Assembly (NCBI RefSeq): GCF_013823385.1
Contig: NZ_PNMA01000007.1
Coordinates: forward strand, 1 to 64,000
Length of the DNA: 64,000 nucleotides
Source of the DNA: Hyphomonas sp.
GTDB taxonomy: Bacteria > Pseudomonadota > Alphaproteobacteria > Caulobacterales > Hyphomonadaceae
Reading direction: 5' to 3'
Below are positions 43,813-53,654 of the stretch, one piece after another. Position 1 is the first letter of the stretch; every line of letters starts with the position of its first letter. The notes below the pieces were generated by a model. It did not search any database. It was not told the DNA's origin and saw only the letters and a list, made by a program, of their open reading frames with translations. The position numbers and the translations under genes are program-made.

Positions 43813-44920
43813 GACCTATATCCATGAACGAGACGCGTGGCCATCCTTCCATTGGGATGAGCCCGCCATTGCGGCGATCCTGACCGGATTGCGCCATCGC
43901 CAGGGCCGTTTGCTCGGGCGCATGGAGATGCTGGGCCTCAGCCTGAAGAATGAAGCCGTCCTGCGAACACTGACCTCAGATGTCCTGAAAACTAGCGAGA
44001 TCGAGAACGAACATCTTGATGCCGATCAGGTTCGCTCATCTCTGGCCCGCCGCCTCGGAATAGATATCGGCGCCTTGACGCCTGCCGACCGCAATGTCGA
44101 GGGCGTTGTCGAGATGATGCTCGATGCGACCCAAAACTATTCGGCAGCCCTGACCGAAGAAAGATTGTTCGGATGGCATGCCGCCCTATTCCCAACGGGG
44201 CGATCGGGCATGTCTAAGATCATCGTCGGTGCTTGGCGGGACGATTCATCAGGCGCGATGCAAGTTGTATCGGGTCCGATCGGTCGCGAGCGCATTCACT
44301 TTGAAGCGCCGTCCGCCAGCAAGCTTCCTGGTGAGATGAAAGCCTTCCTGAAATGGTTCAATGCCAAGGACACGCTTGATCCTGTCCTCAAAGCCGCGAT
44401 TGCGCATTTGTGGTTTGTCACAATCCATCCGTTTGCGGATGGGAATGGACGCATCGCGCGCGCCATTGCTGATCTGAGTCTCGCGCGCTCCGAAGGCAGT
44501 GCGCAGAGGTTTTACTCGATGTCCACGCAGATCAGAGTGGAGCGCGCCGCTTATTACTTTTTCCTGGAATCAACGCAGCGCGGCGACCTCAATATCACGA
44601 GTTGGCTGGAGTGGTTTCTGGGATGTCTTGATCGCGCCTTCACCGGCGCGGAAACGATCCTCAGCGCAGTCCTGATCAAAGCGAAATTCTGGGAACGGCA
44701 TGCAAACGCCAATCTCAACGATCGCCAGCGTCTGATGCTCAACAAGCTACTCGATGGCTTCGAAGGAAAACTGACCTCTTCGAAATGGGCCAAGATCGCC
44801 AAATGCTCTCAAGACACCGCAGGGCGCGACATCGAAAGTCTGATCAAGCTGGGCATCCTCCAAAAAGACCAAGGCGGCGGACGCTCCACGTCCTACTCGT
44901 TGATCAAACCGGAAGACTGA
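43811..44920 (+). CDS. Fic family protein with DUF4172 and C-terminal HTH
   Basis: A 369-residue protein. The Fic core motif HPFADGNGRIAR (about 206-217) is intact, predicting AMP-transfer or a related nucleotide transfer to a target protein. TSEIEN (61-66) fits the inhibitory helix motif [S/T]xxxE[G/N], placed before the core as in class II Fic proteins. An N-terminal DUF4172 domain precedes it, and about 320-352 looks like a helix-turn-helix. AAGAGG lies eight bases before the ATG at 43811. The operator-like repeats in front suggest autoregulation. No separate antitoxin gene is seen. Confidence 0.88.
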   Translation: MTYIHERDAWPSFHWDEPAIAAILTGLRHRQGRLLGRMEMLGLSLKNEAVLRTLTSDVLKTSEIENEHLDADQVRSSLARRLGIDIGALTPADRNVEGVVEMMLDATQNYSAALTEERLFGWHAALFPTGRSGMSKIIVGAWRDDSSGAMQVVSGPIGRERIHFEAPSASKLPGEMKAFLKWFNAKDTLDPVLKAAIAHLWFVTIHPFADGNGRIARAIADLSLARSEGSAQRFYSMSTQIRVERAAYYFFLESTQRGDLNITSWLEWFLGCLDRAFTGAETILSAVLIKAKFWERHANANLNDRQRLMLNKLLDGFEGKLTSSKWAKIAKCSQDTAGRDIESLIKLGILQKDQGGGRSTSYSLIKPED

Positions 44921-44993
44921 GAGCGACAACTCCCACGATCGTATCAAAGACTCCCAACACGCCCAACGAGGCGTATTGGGAGCGCGCCGGTAC

Positions 44994-45401
44994 TCAGCAC
45001 TCGAACAGATCAAGTTGCACCGATAGCAATTCATCGATCCAATCGAGATGCGCCAGATCGTTGAACAGGTGGTTATGTTTGAGACTCACCGCTGTGTGGA
45101 TGTCCGTGCAGCTCTGCCGGTCACTGGACTTTCGGTAACGTCGCAGATGCAAGACGGCACGGCGATACTGGGCGAGGTCATCACGAAGGCTCGAAGCAAC
45201 CTTTTGCCGGATTGACCGAAGCTCTTGCGAGCGACGTGGCTCGCAGCGCCCATCGGCGGATGCGATCTCGTCTTGCAGATAGCCGCGATAACCTCTGCGA
45301 CGCACCGCGTTGAGGATCTTCTTGGGACCGAGCGGCACGCCGCCCAGGACATAGTACCAAGGATGGCCGGCATCGTAGCCTAGGGAAGTAGAGGTGCTCA
45401 T
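44994..45401 (-). CDS. Hypothetical protein
   Basis: A 135-residue protein without recognised domain. The first 30 residues (GHPWYYVLGGVPLGPKKILNAVRRRG) are tidy and look like a small globular domain; the middle is Arg-rich and probably helical (about 60-95). It overlaps the following upstream gene by four bases (the ATG lies in the other's stop), which is good evidence that both are translated. It lies tail to tail with the Fic gene. It may be island-specific. Confidence 0.55.
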   Translation of the reverse strand: MSTSTSLGYDAGHPWYYVLGGVPLGPKKILNAVRRRGYRGYLQDEIASADGRCEPRRSQELRSIRQKVASSLRDDLAQYRRAVLHLRRYRKSSDRQSCTDIHTAVSLKHNHLFNDLAHLDWIDELLSVQLDLFEC

Positions 45402-45598
45402 TGAGCACCTCCGCTCTCATCGGCTTTGGGTTTGCGGATCACGATCTCGCCTGTCATCGGCAGGGCGTTGAGGCGGATGGTGAAGCCCTCCCCGTCTGCG
45501 TTGGCCCAGGCGGCTCCGATGCGATCGAAGTAGGATTTTTCACCGATCTTGCGCACAACGTAAGCGATGTGGCTTGGTGATTTGGATTGCTTTGTCAT
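45398..45598 (-). CDS. Conserved small protein of mobile elements
   Basis: A 66-residue protein. The segment SHIAYVVRKIGEKSYFDRIGAAWANADGEGF recalls a small protein family often found on alphaproteobacterial plasmids and islands near mobilization genes (from memory). AAAGGA lies before the ATG at 45598. The frame remains open upstream to 46045, but that stretch looks like low-complexity non-coding sequence, so the internal start is preferred. It overlaps the next gene by four bases. Confidence 0.7.
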   Translation of the reverse strand: MTKQSKSPSHIAYVVRKIGEKSYFDRIGAAWANADGEGFTIRLNALPMTGEIVIRKPKADESGGAQ

Positions 45599-46111
45599 CT
45601 GTTCGTCCTTTCGTTGGACGGCCGGATCATTCCAGCCGATGACCCGACGAGCCGTGAGAGCGAACAAGATCAGCGCACCCGCTTGCGGGGAAACGGGCAA
45701 CACGGGAGCGAAGCGAATGGAGCGGGCAACCCGTTGCGCTGAGCGCGCTCGACGGTAGGGTTCATCATAAGGCTGGAAATGATCTATCGGACCCGTCAAC
45801 TCGGGCGAGAATAATTGCAAGTGACTCATCCGTCCCCAGATCGTATACTGCGCAAAGTTATAGAGAAAATCACCAATGCTACGATGGTCCGGCTCGGTAC
45901 ATTCACTAGGCACGATCTCCGCCGTCGCACCGAGATTAACCCTCGCACAAGCCCTTGGGTGATTGGAGTCGCACAATCGAAGTGAAGCGAAGCGCGGAAG
46001 CGAGCGGGTGACGGCCTCGGTCAGGGTCAGATAGAAAAGCTGCACTTCACAGGCGGTCAGTCATGCAATGTAGCATATGAACCAACATGCGAACCCGCAC
46101 GACAAACGAAA
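45599..46111. other. Intergenic stretch of the island, no gene seen
   Basis: About 510 bases between the small-protein pair and the nuclease-helicase gene end. One open minus-strand frame crosses part of it (up to 46045), but has no ribosome binding site or family. The segment has several short direct and inverted repeats rich in GCGAAGCGAA-type words. It is likely to include the promoter for the 45398-45598 gene. Confidence 0.5.
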
Positions 46112-48058
46112 TCAAACAGTAATCCAGTCGACAAAATCCTCTCGCCGCTTGTGCACCGCCGCTAGGGCCTCTTTTATGTGGGATGGGCTTTTTGAAACAT
46201 TTATAATCAGCCTGTCCATTGCGCGAGTGAGAGGTATCATTGCCCAGCGTGATGCAAACTCTATGGGATCCACACCATCCAGTCCGTGTGCCTGAGCAAT
46301 TTTATACTGAATGAACTCATCAAACGCGTAATTGATGACCGTCCAACCTTCCAAACCTCGACAAGAGTCGTACTGCACAATGCGCAAGGCATCTCTATCC
46401 GTTGGAAACTTTTCGCGCACATCGACAGAGGAGCCATCCCAAACGCCCAAGCCATGAGACAGCATTGCGTGACCTAGTACTGATGGCGCCTCGGTGTTTT
46501 GTACGCTGACCAACATTGGCGGAACACATGCAAGAAGATCGATAGGGTAATTCCCCAACGCATGTGCTTCGGCGCAAACCTGCTCGACGAATGCCGTATC
46601 CCTTGCAATATCACCCTCGACAATTAGGACCCGTCCGCCATTTGCCTCCAGGTTCGGTTCCAATTCCCAGCCGTTCAATTCCAACTCGGCGGCTAAATCG
46701 GAGACAAAAGCCGTCAGGTTGGCTTTCATCCTGAGGCACTTGTGCAGCCTGTGCGAGTGCCGTTCGTTACTCGCCACGCCTTGAAACCAATCGGCTACTG
46801 ATGACCGAACGTACTGATCGACGCCATCGGCAACAATTATCCGATGGGATCCATAAATGAAACGTAGTATCTCGATCTCGTCAGAGGGCCAATCCTGGCC
46901 TTCATCGACGAAAATGGCATCCCAATGAAATTCAGCGGCGTTGCTCTGCAAGAGGTTAGTCAAGTCGTCATCGGATATGGCTTTGCTCGTCAGATATTGG
47001 AGTAGCTGCGCTTTCTGGGCGTCATAGTTTTCCAAGAATCCGTCGTAGCTCTTCATGACCCCCAGTTCGATCATCACGCGCCCAATAAAGCCGTGGATTG
47101 TCTCTATGGATATTCCACCGTGCTCGATGCTTTTCGGAACGCCCATCAGGGCCATTGTCCGCCTCATGTCTGCGACTAGCGCTTTGTTGAAAGTCAAGAT
47201 CAGCGACCGACTGAGATCTTTATCAAAAGTCCGATACGCCATTTGCAAAAGCAGAACGGTCTTGCCGACGCCGCCTCGTCCGCGAACAAGCACCTGCTTC
47301 CTACCGATGTCGTCTAGCCAACCCACCGGCAGCGCTGCTTTCGCGATACGATCCATTCTTTTTCGATCAATTGCCGTGGGTTCGATGGATTGAAGCAACT
47401 GAACACTGCCATCGGTCAGCTTGGCAAATACATCGTCTGGCCCGAAAGCAATCAGCGCATCTCGATCGCGGCGATGGGGAGAAGCGATCTGCCCTAGGAT
47501 ATTCAGTACACGCTCAAAACTAGCATCTGTGCCGAAGCAGTTGTGTGGTCGTTTAGGCAAGTCGCTTTCGCGCAACCCTGTAAAATATATTAAGTCCTGC
47601 GCATAGATCTTTTCGATGCCGCAATCGGCCAAGTATTTCTTGAACTCGAACATCTGCTGTCGATTTTTTTCAGTCACCGACTCCCAGACTGGCCTGCCAG
47701 ATCGAATATAGCGTACCGATGCAATCTTGTCGTCGAACCGCACGCCTGAAGGGTCATGGGATTTGACTTCAATGACGAGAAGGAAATTCTTAACGGCCGC
47801 ACGGCGCGGTACATAAGTCTCGCCCGCTCGATCCGTGAACTTACACTCAGTATCGAACTGCGTTGGCGTAGCCAACTGTCCAACGACGAGAAGATCAATG
47901 TCTTCAATTCTGTAACCATACAGCTTCAATCCAACAAAGATTTTGATCAAGTCGTCACGACTTTGTGCGATGTGCGGCCAAGCTTCGATAATCCTCTTAC
48001 GAAGTTGAACGGCAGCCTCGAACTCTTTGCCCTCATTCACACCGATAATCTCAATCAT
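46112..48058 (-). CDS. Nuclease-helicase fusion (NERD-like domain plus UvrD-type motor)
   Basis: A 648-residue protein. The first part has a PD-(D/E)xK-like pattern, with Asp about 55 (EDIDLLVVG) and EVKS at 97-100, as in NERD-type nucleases. The second part is a superfamily 1 helicase: Walker A RGRGGVGKT at 259-267, Walker B with DEGQD at 385-389, and late motifs SCRGLEGW and PLTRAMDRL. It is the last gene of the minus-strand cluster, 46 bases after the giant helicase. It probably unwinds and cuts DNA, and likely belongs to the defence module. The nuclease domain assignment is by motif only. Confidence 0.75.
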   Translation of the reverse strand: MIEIIGVNEGKEFEAAVQLRKRIIEAWPHIAQSRDDLIKIFVGLKLYGYRIEDIDLLVVGQLATPTQFDTECKFTDRAGETYVPRRAAVKNFLLVIEVKSHDPSGVRFDDKIASVRYIRSGRPVWESVTEKNRQQMFEFKKYLADCGIEKIYAQDLIYFTGLRESDLPKRPHNCFGTDASFERVLNILGQIASPHRRDRDALIAFGPDDVFAKLTDGSVQLLQSIEPTAIDRKRMDRIAKAALPVGWLDDIGRKQVLVRGRGGVGKTVLLLQMAYRTFDKDLSRSLILTFNKALVADMRRTMALMGVPKSIEHGGISIETIHGFIGRVMIELGVMKSYDGFLENYDAQKAQLLQYLTSKAISDDDLTNLLQSNAAEFHWDAIFVDEGQDWPSDEIEILRFIYGSHRIIVADGVDQYVRSSVADWFQGVASNERHSHRLHKCLRMKANLTAFVSDLAAELELNGWELEPNLEANGGRVLIVEGDIARDTAFVEQVCAEAHALGNYPIDLLACVPPMLVSVQNTEAPSVLGHAMLSHGLGVWDGSSVDVREKFPTDRDALRIVQYDSCRGLEGWTVINYAFDEFIQYKIAQAHGLDGVDPIEFASRWAMIPLTRAMDRLIINVSKSPSHIKEALAAVHKRREDFVDWITV

Positions 48059-48104
48059 CGAAGCGCCTCGCCATGCCGATGCTTATTAGCGGCTATAGAA
48101 TTAA

Positions 48105-51100
48105 TCATGGCAGCACGAGCTTCTGACGAACGGAACGCGTTGCGTGCGGAAGGTTGAGCCGAATAACCAACTCGTTCTCAGTTACGACTGGGATATCGCT
48201 TCCGGAATCCCTCAACGCCCTAATCACCGGATCGTCAGGATGATCGCTCGTGAGCGGTCCCGACAACGCGACGATCGCTTGCTTTCCCTTGGGCATGCTC
48301 ACCAGAATTGGCGCTGTTACCTCGCCAACGTCGGTCTTGATCTTGTGATTGAGCTTAAACGATACGTCTTGACCGTGTTGTCGCTGAAGGTCCTTGCATA
48401 AAATCTGGGTGGATTCTGCAATTCGTTGGGCGTCAAATTTCGGCAACTCGCCGAGCAGCAGGTACTCCAGCAGTTCTGTTCCAACGTGCCGATCAAGCAG
48501 GCTGTGCTCAAATTTGTTCTTGAAACTGCGTAGGCAGCGATAACAAGAGCTGTCGCATCCTTCTGGGCAGCCTTTCACCAACTGGAGAGCATGCTCCAAC
48601 AGTTCGAGACCACGATTAGCTACCTGCGGGGCAAACCCAGCGCCGCCAGGAAGCGTATCATAGAGGAAAATTTCGGCCTCTAGCCCGCTTACTCCAGCGG
48701 GAGTTATGGCCGGTCTATATTCCGCCATAAGCTCACCTGGCTCAATTCCAAGTATCTGGCTTGCGGTAGATGCCAATGCTTCGCTCACCGTACGCAGCGC
48801 AACCATAGTTGCTGTGTGCGCTGGTCTTAATTGTATCGGCTTTGCCACCCGAAGCGAGAAGAGTGCGATATCGCTAATGAAGTCGGTGCCAAGAACGATA
48901 TGTCTCGTAGGTGAAATCCCATCGCAGATACGTTTGTCTTCGTCCGTTGGAAACGGGACACGATGAGGGCCGATGAGCTTTGAGTCAGGGTCCTTGTCTG
49001 CCTCTATGCGTCCGCATTTCGTGCAGTAGGTGTAACCCTCGCGGCCGGGGCCGGTGTTCGAAACCAGCAAGTGGCGGCGTTCCGGCAAGATCCGCACTCT
49101 GTCGTTGACAGCGATCCACCCCTCGCTCTCCTTCGGTGTGTCCATCGTCAGCTTCGCGCGTGTCGCGTAACTTGTTTCGGGAACGTCGTCCGGCGAAGTT
49201 ACCTCGGATACGTCAATGGGATGGGCGAAGCCGGGAGGGCGCAACCAGTATCGTCCAGCACCAAATGTATTTGATCCACCACACGCAATGCAGTCTTTGA
49301 CGTCGCCGCGCTGCGCCTCATGCGAAGCAAAGGTGTTGGCATAACCGCAATCGCGGCACTCCATATAAATCCGCTTGTTTTCCCATGCATCGAAACGCTC
49401 GTCAGAAACCGAGTAGATGGCATTAGAGGTGTAGCACTTGCCGGAAACCCATACCTGTTTTCCGGGCGCATATTGGCTCAGGGCGATTGGCAGCCCTTGC
49501 GAAGGCGCAAAGCGCATGATGGGGCGTCTTTTTGTCGATCGGCCTTCGTCGAAAATGTGAAAAGTCGCTACGTCTGTGGGAAATGCGTATCGGGGAAGCT
49601 TCCCGCAGTATAGCAGTCGATCCAAAAGCTTTGCCTGATTGGAAGCGTAACGAGGGCGCTCGTCACCTTCTTCTGGCGCATCTTCCGATTCGTCTTCCTC
49701 AGACTCATCGCTTGAAGAATCAGATAACTCGATAGCGATGGCATCGTCTATGGCGGCCAGGCAATCAGACTTAAAGGATGCGAGAAGTGCTGCCCGGTCT
49801 TCGGTAGAAAGCTGCGAGGGTATCCATGCATCTAGTCTTTTTCTGAGCGCATCTTCGTTCGCTGCTATCCAAACTTCTAAATCCGCTCGGCCTATTGGGT
49901 ATTTGCCGTTTCGAAAATCTGAGACGGTACCCAATACAGAGAACAAGTCGTGCGGCTGATTCGGATCGACGGACTTTATTCGATCCTGATGATAGCTCTG
50001 CAGCAGAAACGCGCGAATGTGGCGGCAAACAATGTCTTTGTTATCTAGTGTCAATCTTGGATCGATGACATCGCCGCTGATCATTCCTTCTGGGTTGGAA
50101 AAGTAATGCTCGTCGTGACTGTCGGCACTTCCGAATGCTACGACCGTCGCGACGGCATTAGCGCGGCGCCCAGCCCGACCAGCTCGTTGCTGGTAGTTTG
50201 CGCGGCCTGGCGGCATGTTTCGAAGTGCTACGCCAGAGAGGGCACCTAGATCGATACCGACTTCCATTGTCGTCGTGCTAGAGAGGACATCGATCGCGGT
50301 GACACGCAGTTTGCCACCGACGCTTGGTAGAGCAACATCTTGAAAAAGGAGTTCGTTTTCTTCCGCCTTTGAAAACACGTCATCGTTTTGTGGTGCGTTA
50401 AGCTGAGCAGTATGCTCCGCAGCAATTAAAGCGAATGGCTGTCGCGGAGGAACGCCTAGAGCCGCGACAACAGGCTTTCGGTAAAAGCCTTTTCGAGCAA
50501 GAAACACAGAATTCTCGTTTACGTCGAGTGGCTCGACAGCATCCTCACCGCAATCGATGCAGTGCGCTATGCCCGGTATAATCCGATGTACTGACTTGCA
50601 TATTGCGCAGTGGTGCCATTCTCCACCGAACTGTAGAGAAAGCTCGATGCCTTTCAGTCCCTTATAGCCGTCGTTTTTCTCCGGCGCGAATGTATCGAAA
50701 AGTTTGGGGAGCCACTTTTCATTGAAGACTTTCTGGGCGGCCTTGTCCTTTAGAACCTTCTCGAATGCCTTCAGCTTTTTCCCCTTGAACCCACGAACGC
50801 TTACTCCTTCTTTGCGAGGGCGTCTCCACCAGACAGGCGGCATCGTGTTGAGCAAAAATCCGTAGCTCTGCCAGCAGCGAAACCACGCGCGCGCCAGCGC
50901 AACTTTGGCTTCAGGCGTATTAGGGAGACCGGGAATTTCGGGTAGCTTTTGCAGTTCGCTCGTGTGTTTGCTTTTTTCTACAATCGAAGCGATCGCCAAA
51001 GATTCAAAGCCTCTGAACTTGTCGTTTATCGTTGCGACAATGTTTTCCAAAAGAGCTTCAGGCGGGCGCTCGGATCTCAACTCAAAGCACAGACTTAGCA

Positions 51101-53654
51101 ACCCGGCGTCGGTGTCGGCGTCTCCATTTTCGATCGCATTTTCGACTGCCAGTTCCGCCCCGAAACTCTCATAGCCCTTAAGTTCAGGTCTGAGGCGAAC
51201 GCCCAATTTTTTTGAAGCCAGAAGAACCGAAAAATACAAATCCTCCAGGCACAAACTGGACCTCAAAGCGGGAACTTGGCTCAGACGTTCCATTCCCCAC
51301 GCAATGAGAGGCCGAAGGGAATCCCGCGTGGAATACATTTGAAGATTAGGCGCTAGACGTGCCGCCACTTGGCGCGAGTCAGAAAACGCAAGCACCTTGC
51401 GGCCTCGAAGTGGTGCAAACGCAGATGCATTGTTTGGGCTCGGGGGTTGAATTTCAATCTGGCGGGCAACTAGCGCCTGGAACGGCTCATCACCCTTGGT
51501 TTGATGGTCTTGCACATATGAGCGGCCACGGGAGGCCTTTCCGCAAACGCCGCATGGGCAAAACTGCCCTCTAGATTCAAGGTTCGCGGCATCGTCACCG
51601 TCATCATCATCGTCCGCTGCGTCCGTAACTCTGGCACTTCGCAAGTAAACGGTTCGTACTCGCTCACTTGAGACCGCATTTAGCATCCCTGTTTCGAGAT
51701 CGTATTCCGCTGGTTCCGCAACCTGCTCATCTTTTGCGGGCTCCAACAAAAGATCGATCGGGAGCAAAGATCCTGCGTCACCATCAGCGGCGCGTAAGCG
51801 GTCACCTGGGTCCTTCCAGAGCACCACAGGCTGATCGACATCATCAGTGTAAGCGCGCGCGTAAGCTGTGCCACAATTACGGCATGTATAGAACTCCAAG
51901 ACGCGCGCGCCGCAACCACACTTCTCGTGCGGCTGGCTAAACATCGTGCCGCAGATGCCTGACTTTTCGCTTTCATCCAGTACCGTACAGTTTGGGTCCA
52001 TGCAGACCCACAGGCCGGGCAATCCTCTAAAGAAGTTGTGGATTCGGCAAGGCAAAAGGCCCGCGCTTTTGGGCTCCGGCCGCGCGATACTGCCGAATGC
52101 CAGAAGCGTTGTGATGGCCTTGCTGCTCACATCTTCCTGCACATCGGGAAAGATCAACTTTCCAAGGCCCTCAATCGGAAGAGCCTTTTGCATCGTAGAG
52201 TTTATCAGCAGGCCGAGCGGTTCGTAGTCTTTCAGCGCTTCGAACAACGCAAGTTCTATGGAGGCCTTCTCCGCTATTTTGCGGCGCGCCAATAGCGGTG
52301 CTGCAATGGCGACCTTCTCGACATCAGTCGCTGAGTCATAAAAAGACTGAAGGTCGATGGACGCTAGGCATTCCGCGTCCGGGACGTCGGCAGTAGCGCT
52401 GTATGTCTTTAAATCGAGCGCGCCGCGTACGGGAACGAAAGTCCCCTCAGGCAAACCAGAAAGCTGACTTCCAAAACTAGGGGCGTAGGTATGATCCTTG
52501 AAACTTGCGGTGGCACAAATAACTTTGAACCGGTCGATCGGCGCTTCAATCCGATCCCGTAGTCTCCGAAGCAAAAGGCCCACTTCTGCGCCCGGCGCTC
52601 CCCGATAGAGGTGTGCTTCGTCCAACACGACCAAGAAAGACTCGCCCGGATTTGCCTTGAGCCAATCGCGAGTAGAATCGAAGATCGTCCGCTCGATCGG
52701 ACGCATCAGCATGTATTCGAGCATCGAATAGTTCGTAACCAGCAAGTCTGGCGGAGCGTCCTGCACCTCTTGACGGGTAAGCAGTTCTGAGTCGTTGGGA
52801 AGGCAAACGGCACGCTGGTACTTGCCGGTCTTTGGATTGATCCACAGCTTGTTCTTTTCGCCGTACCACTCAACCAAATCCGGTTTTGCTGGCCACTTTC
52901 CGCGATCTTTCAGCGCCTGCTTAAGTTCAAGGGCCGGCTTGCGGATATCTAAGGAGTCGGATCTCGCCTGCCGCTCGATCTCAACGTAGAAGTCATCGAA
53001 CGCTTTCAGCTTTCGAGAGTCACTTTGGCTCGTCCTTACGCCGGCATAAGGAGTGCGGCTGGTGTATCGCGCAAAGCGTGGTGGGCGGCCTGCCCATTGA
53101 CCGAACTGTTTCACCACGCGCTCATCGCCAAACAGCGCACGAAGTCTTCCTAATTGGTCGTTGACCAGAGCGTTCATGGGATAGAGCACCATCGCTCTCA
53201 TGGCATTGTGCGCCAAGAAGCTCTTGGGTGATGCACTCGCTTCGCGTGCCAATCTTCCCATGATCGGCATGAGGAATGACTCTGTTTTGCCAGACCCGGT
53301 GCCAGTCATGATCACGAGGTTCTTCCCGTCTATGAGGGAATACTGGAGAGCTTCAGATTGGTGCTTGTAGGGAGGGTCATAAAGCAGTCGCTGCCCGGAC
53401 GATGATGGTTGCGCCAAAGTCTCGAATAATATCGTCACTTCCGGCGGAAGACCCTCGATTTCCCCGAACAACTTGTCAGTCTGATACTTAGGTGTGGATT
53501 CCAAATACGGAATTTGGTGGATGACGGAGGCCCGATCCAGTAATGCGGCGCGCTGCACTATGAGTGCGGGGTCGCTGATATGATATGTGGCCTCGATGTA
53601 GTCCTTGAGGGCGCCATGCAACTGTTCGATGGCCTCATGAATTGTTTGGCGCAT
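48105..53654 (-). CDS. druE: DruE-like giant DEAD/DEAH helicase with DUF1998-type zinc region
   Basis: An 1849-residue superfamily 2 helicase. Walker A TGTGSGKTE lies at about 117-125, DEAH at 345-348, and motif VI QQRAGRAGRR in the C-terminal RecA lobe. Many Cys pairs suggest zinc binding, including several CxxC pairs mid-protein and a final four-Cys cluster GCPEGCDSSCYRCLRS as in DUF1998/MrfA-type proteins. Size and layout match DruE, the common core of Druantia anti-phage systems. Its start overlaps the upstream gene by 20 bases. DruE-like is inferred from architecture and from a DUF4338 gene in the same operon. Confidence 0.72.
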   Translation of the reverse strand: MRQTIHEAIEQLHGALKDYIEATYHISDPALIVQRAALLDRASVIHQIPYLESTPKYQTDKLFGEIEGLPPEVTILFETLAQPSSSGQRLLYDPPYKHQSEALQYSLIDGKNLVIMTGTGSGKTESFLMPIMGRLAREASASPKSFLAHNAMRAMVLYPMNALVNDQLGRLRALFGDERVVKQFGQWAGRPPRFARYTSRTPYAGVRTSQSDSRKLKAFDDFYVEIERQARSDSLDIRKPALELKQALKDRGKWPAKPDLVEWYGEKNKLWINPKTGKYQRAVCLPNDSELLTRQEVQDAPPDLLVTNYSMLEYMLMRPIERTIFDSTRDWLKANPGESFLVVLDEAHLYRGAPGAEVGLLLRRLRDRIEAPIDRFKVICATASFKDHTYAPSFGSQLSGLPEGTFVPVRGALDLKTYSATADVPDAECLASIDLQSFYDSATDVEKVAIAAPLLARRKIAEKASIELALFEALKDYEPLGLLINSTMQKALPIEGLGKLIFPDVQEDVSSKAITTLLAFGSIARPEPKSAGLLPCRIHNFFRGLPGLWVCMDPNCTVLDESEKSGICGTMFSQPHEKCGCGARVLEFYTCRNCGTAYARAYTDDVDQPVVLWKDPGDRLRAADGDAGSLLPIDLLLEPAKDEQVAEPAEYDLETGMLNAVSSERVRTVYLRSARVTDAADDDDDGDDAANLESRGQFCPCGVCGKASRGRSYVQDHQTKGDEPFQALVARQIEIQPPSPNNASAFAPLRGRKVLAFSDSRQVAARLAPNLQMYSTRDSLRPLIAWGMERLSQVPALRSSLCLEDLYFSVLLASKKLGVRLRPELKGYESFGAELAVENAIENGDADTDAGLLSLCFELRSERPPEALLENIVATINDKFRGFESLAIASIVEKSKHTSELQKLPEIPGLPNTPEAKVALARAWFRCWQSYGFLLNTMPPVWWRRPRKEGVSVRGFKGKKLKAFEKVLKDKAAQKVFNEKWLPKLFDTFAPEKNDGYKGLKGIELSLQFGGEWHHCAICKSVHRIIPGIAHCIDCGEDAVEPLDVNENSVFLARKGFYRKPVVAALGVPPRQPFALIAAEHTAQLNAPQNDDVFSKAEENELLFQDVALPSVGGKLRVTAIDVLSSTTTMEVGIDLGALSGVALRNMPPGRANYQQRAGRAGRRANAVATVVAFGSADSHDEHYFSNPEGMISGDVIDPRLTLDNKDIVCRHIRAFLLQSYHQDRIKSVDPNQPHDLFSVLGTVSDFRNGKYPIGRADLEVWIAANEDALRKRLDAWIPSQLSTEDRAALLASFKSDCLAAIDDAIAIELSDSSSDESEEDESEDAPEEGDERPRYASNQAKLLDRLLYCGKLPRYAFPTDVATFHIFDEGRSTKRRPIMRFAPSQGLPIALSQYAPGKQVWVSGKCYTSNAIYSVSDERFDAWENKRIYMECRDCGYANTFASHEAQRGDVKDCIACGGSNTFGAGRYWLRPPGFAHPIDVSEVTSPDDVPETSYATRAKLTMDTPKESEGWIAVNDRVRILPERRHLLVSNTGPGREGYTYCTKCGRIEADKDPDSKLIGPHRVPFPTDEDKRICDGISPTRHIVLGTDFISDIALFSLRVAKPIQLRPAHTATMVALRTVSEALASTASQILGIEPGELMAEYRPAITPAGVSGLEAEIFLYDTLPGGAGFAPQVANRGLELLEHALQLVKGCPEGCDSSCYRCLRSFKNKFEHSLLDRHVGTELLEYLLLGELPKFDAQRIAESTQILCKDLQRQHGQDVSFKLNHKIKTDVGEVTAPILVSMPKGKQAIVALSGPLTSDHPDDPVIRALRDSGSDIPVVTENELVIRLNLPHATRSVRQKLVLP

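Noticed and set aside
43802-44920. GTG start for the Fic gene at 43802
   Set aside because: The ATG at 43811 has AAGAGG eight bases upstream, whereas the GTG would lie within that site.
45599-46045. Long N-terminal extension of the small protein gene 45398-45598
   Set aside because: The frame is open, but a good ribosome binding site precedes the internal ATG at 45598 and the upstream translation is not protein-like.
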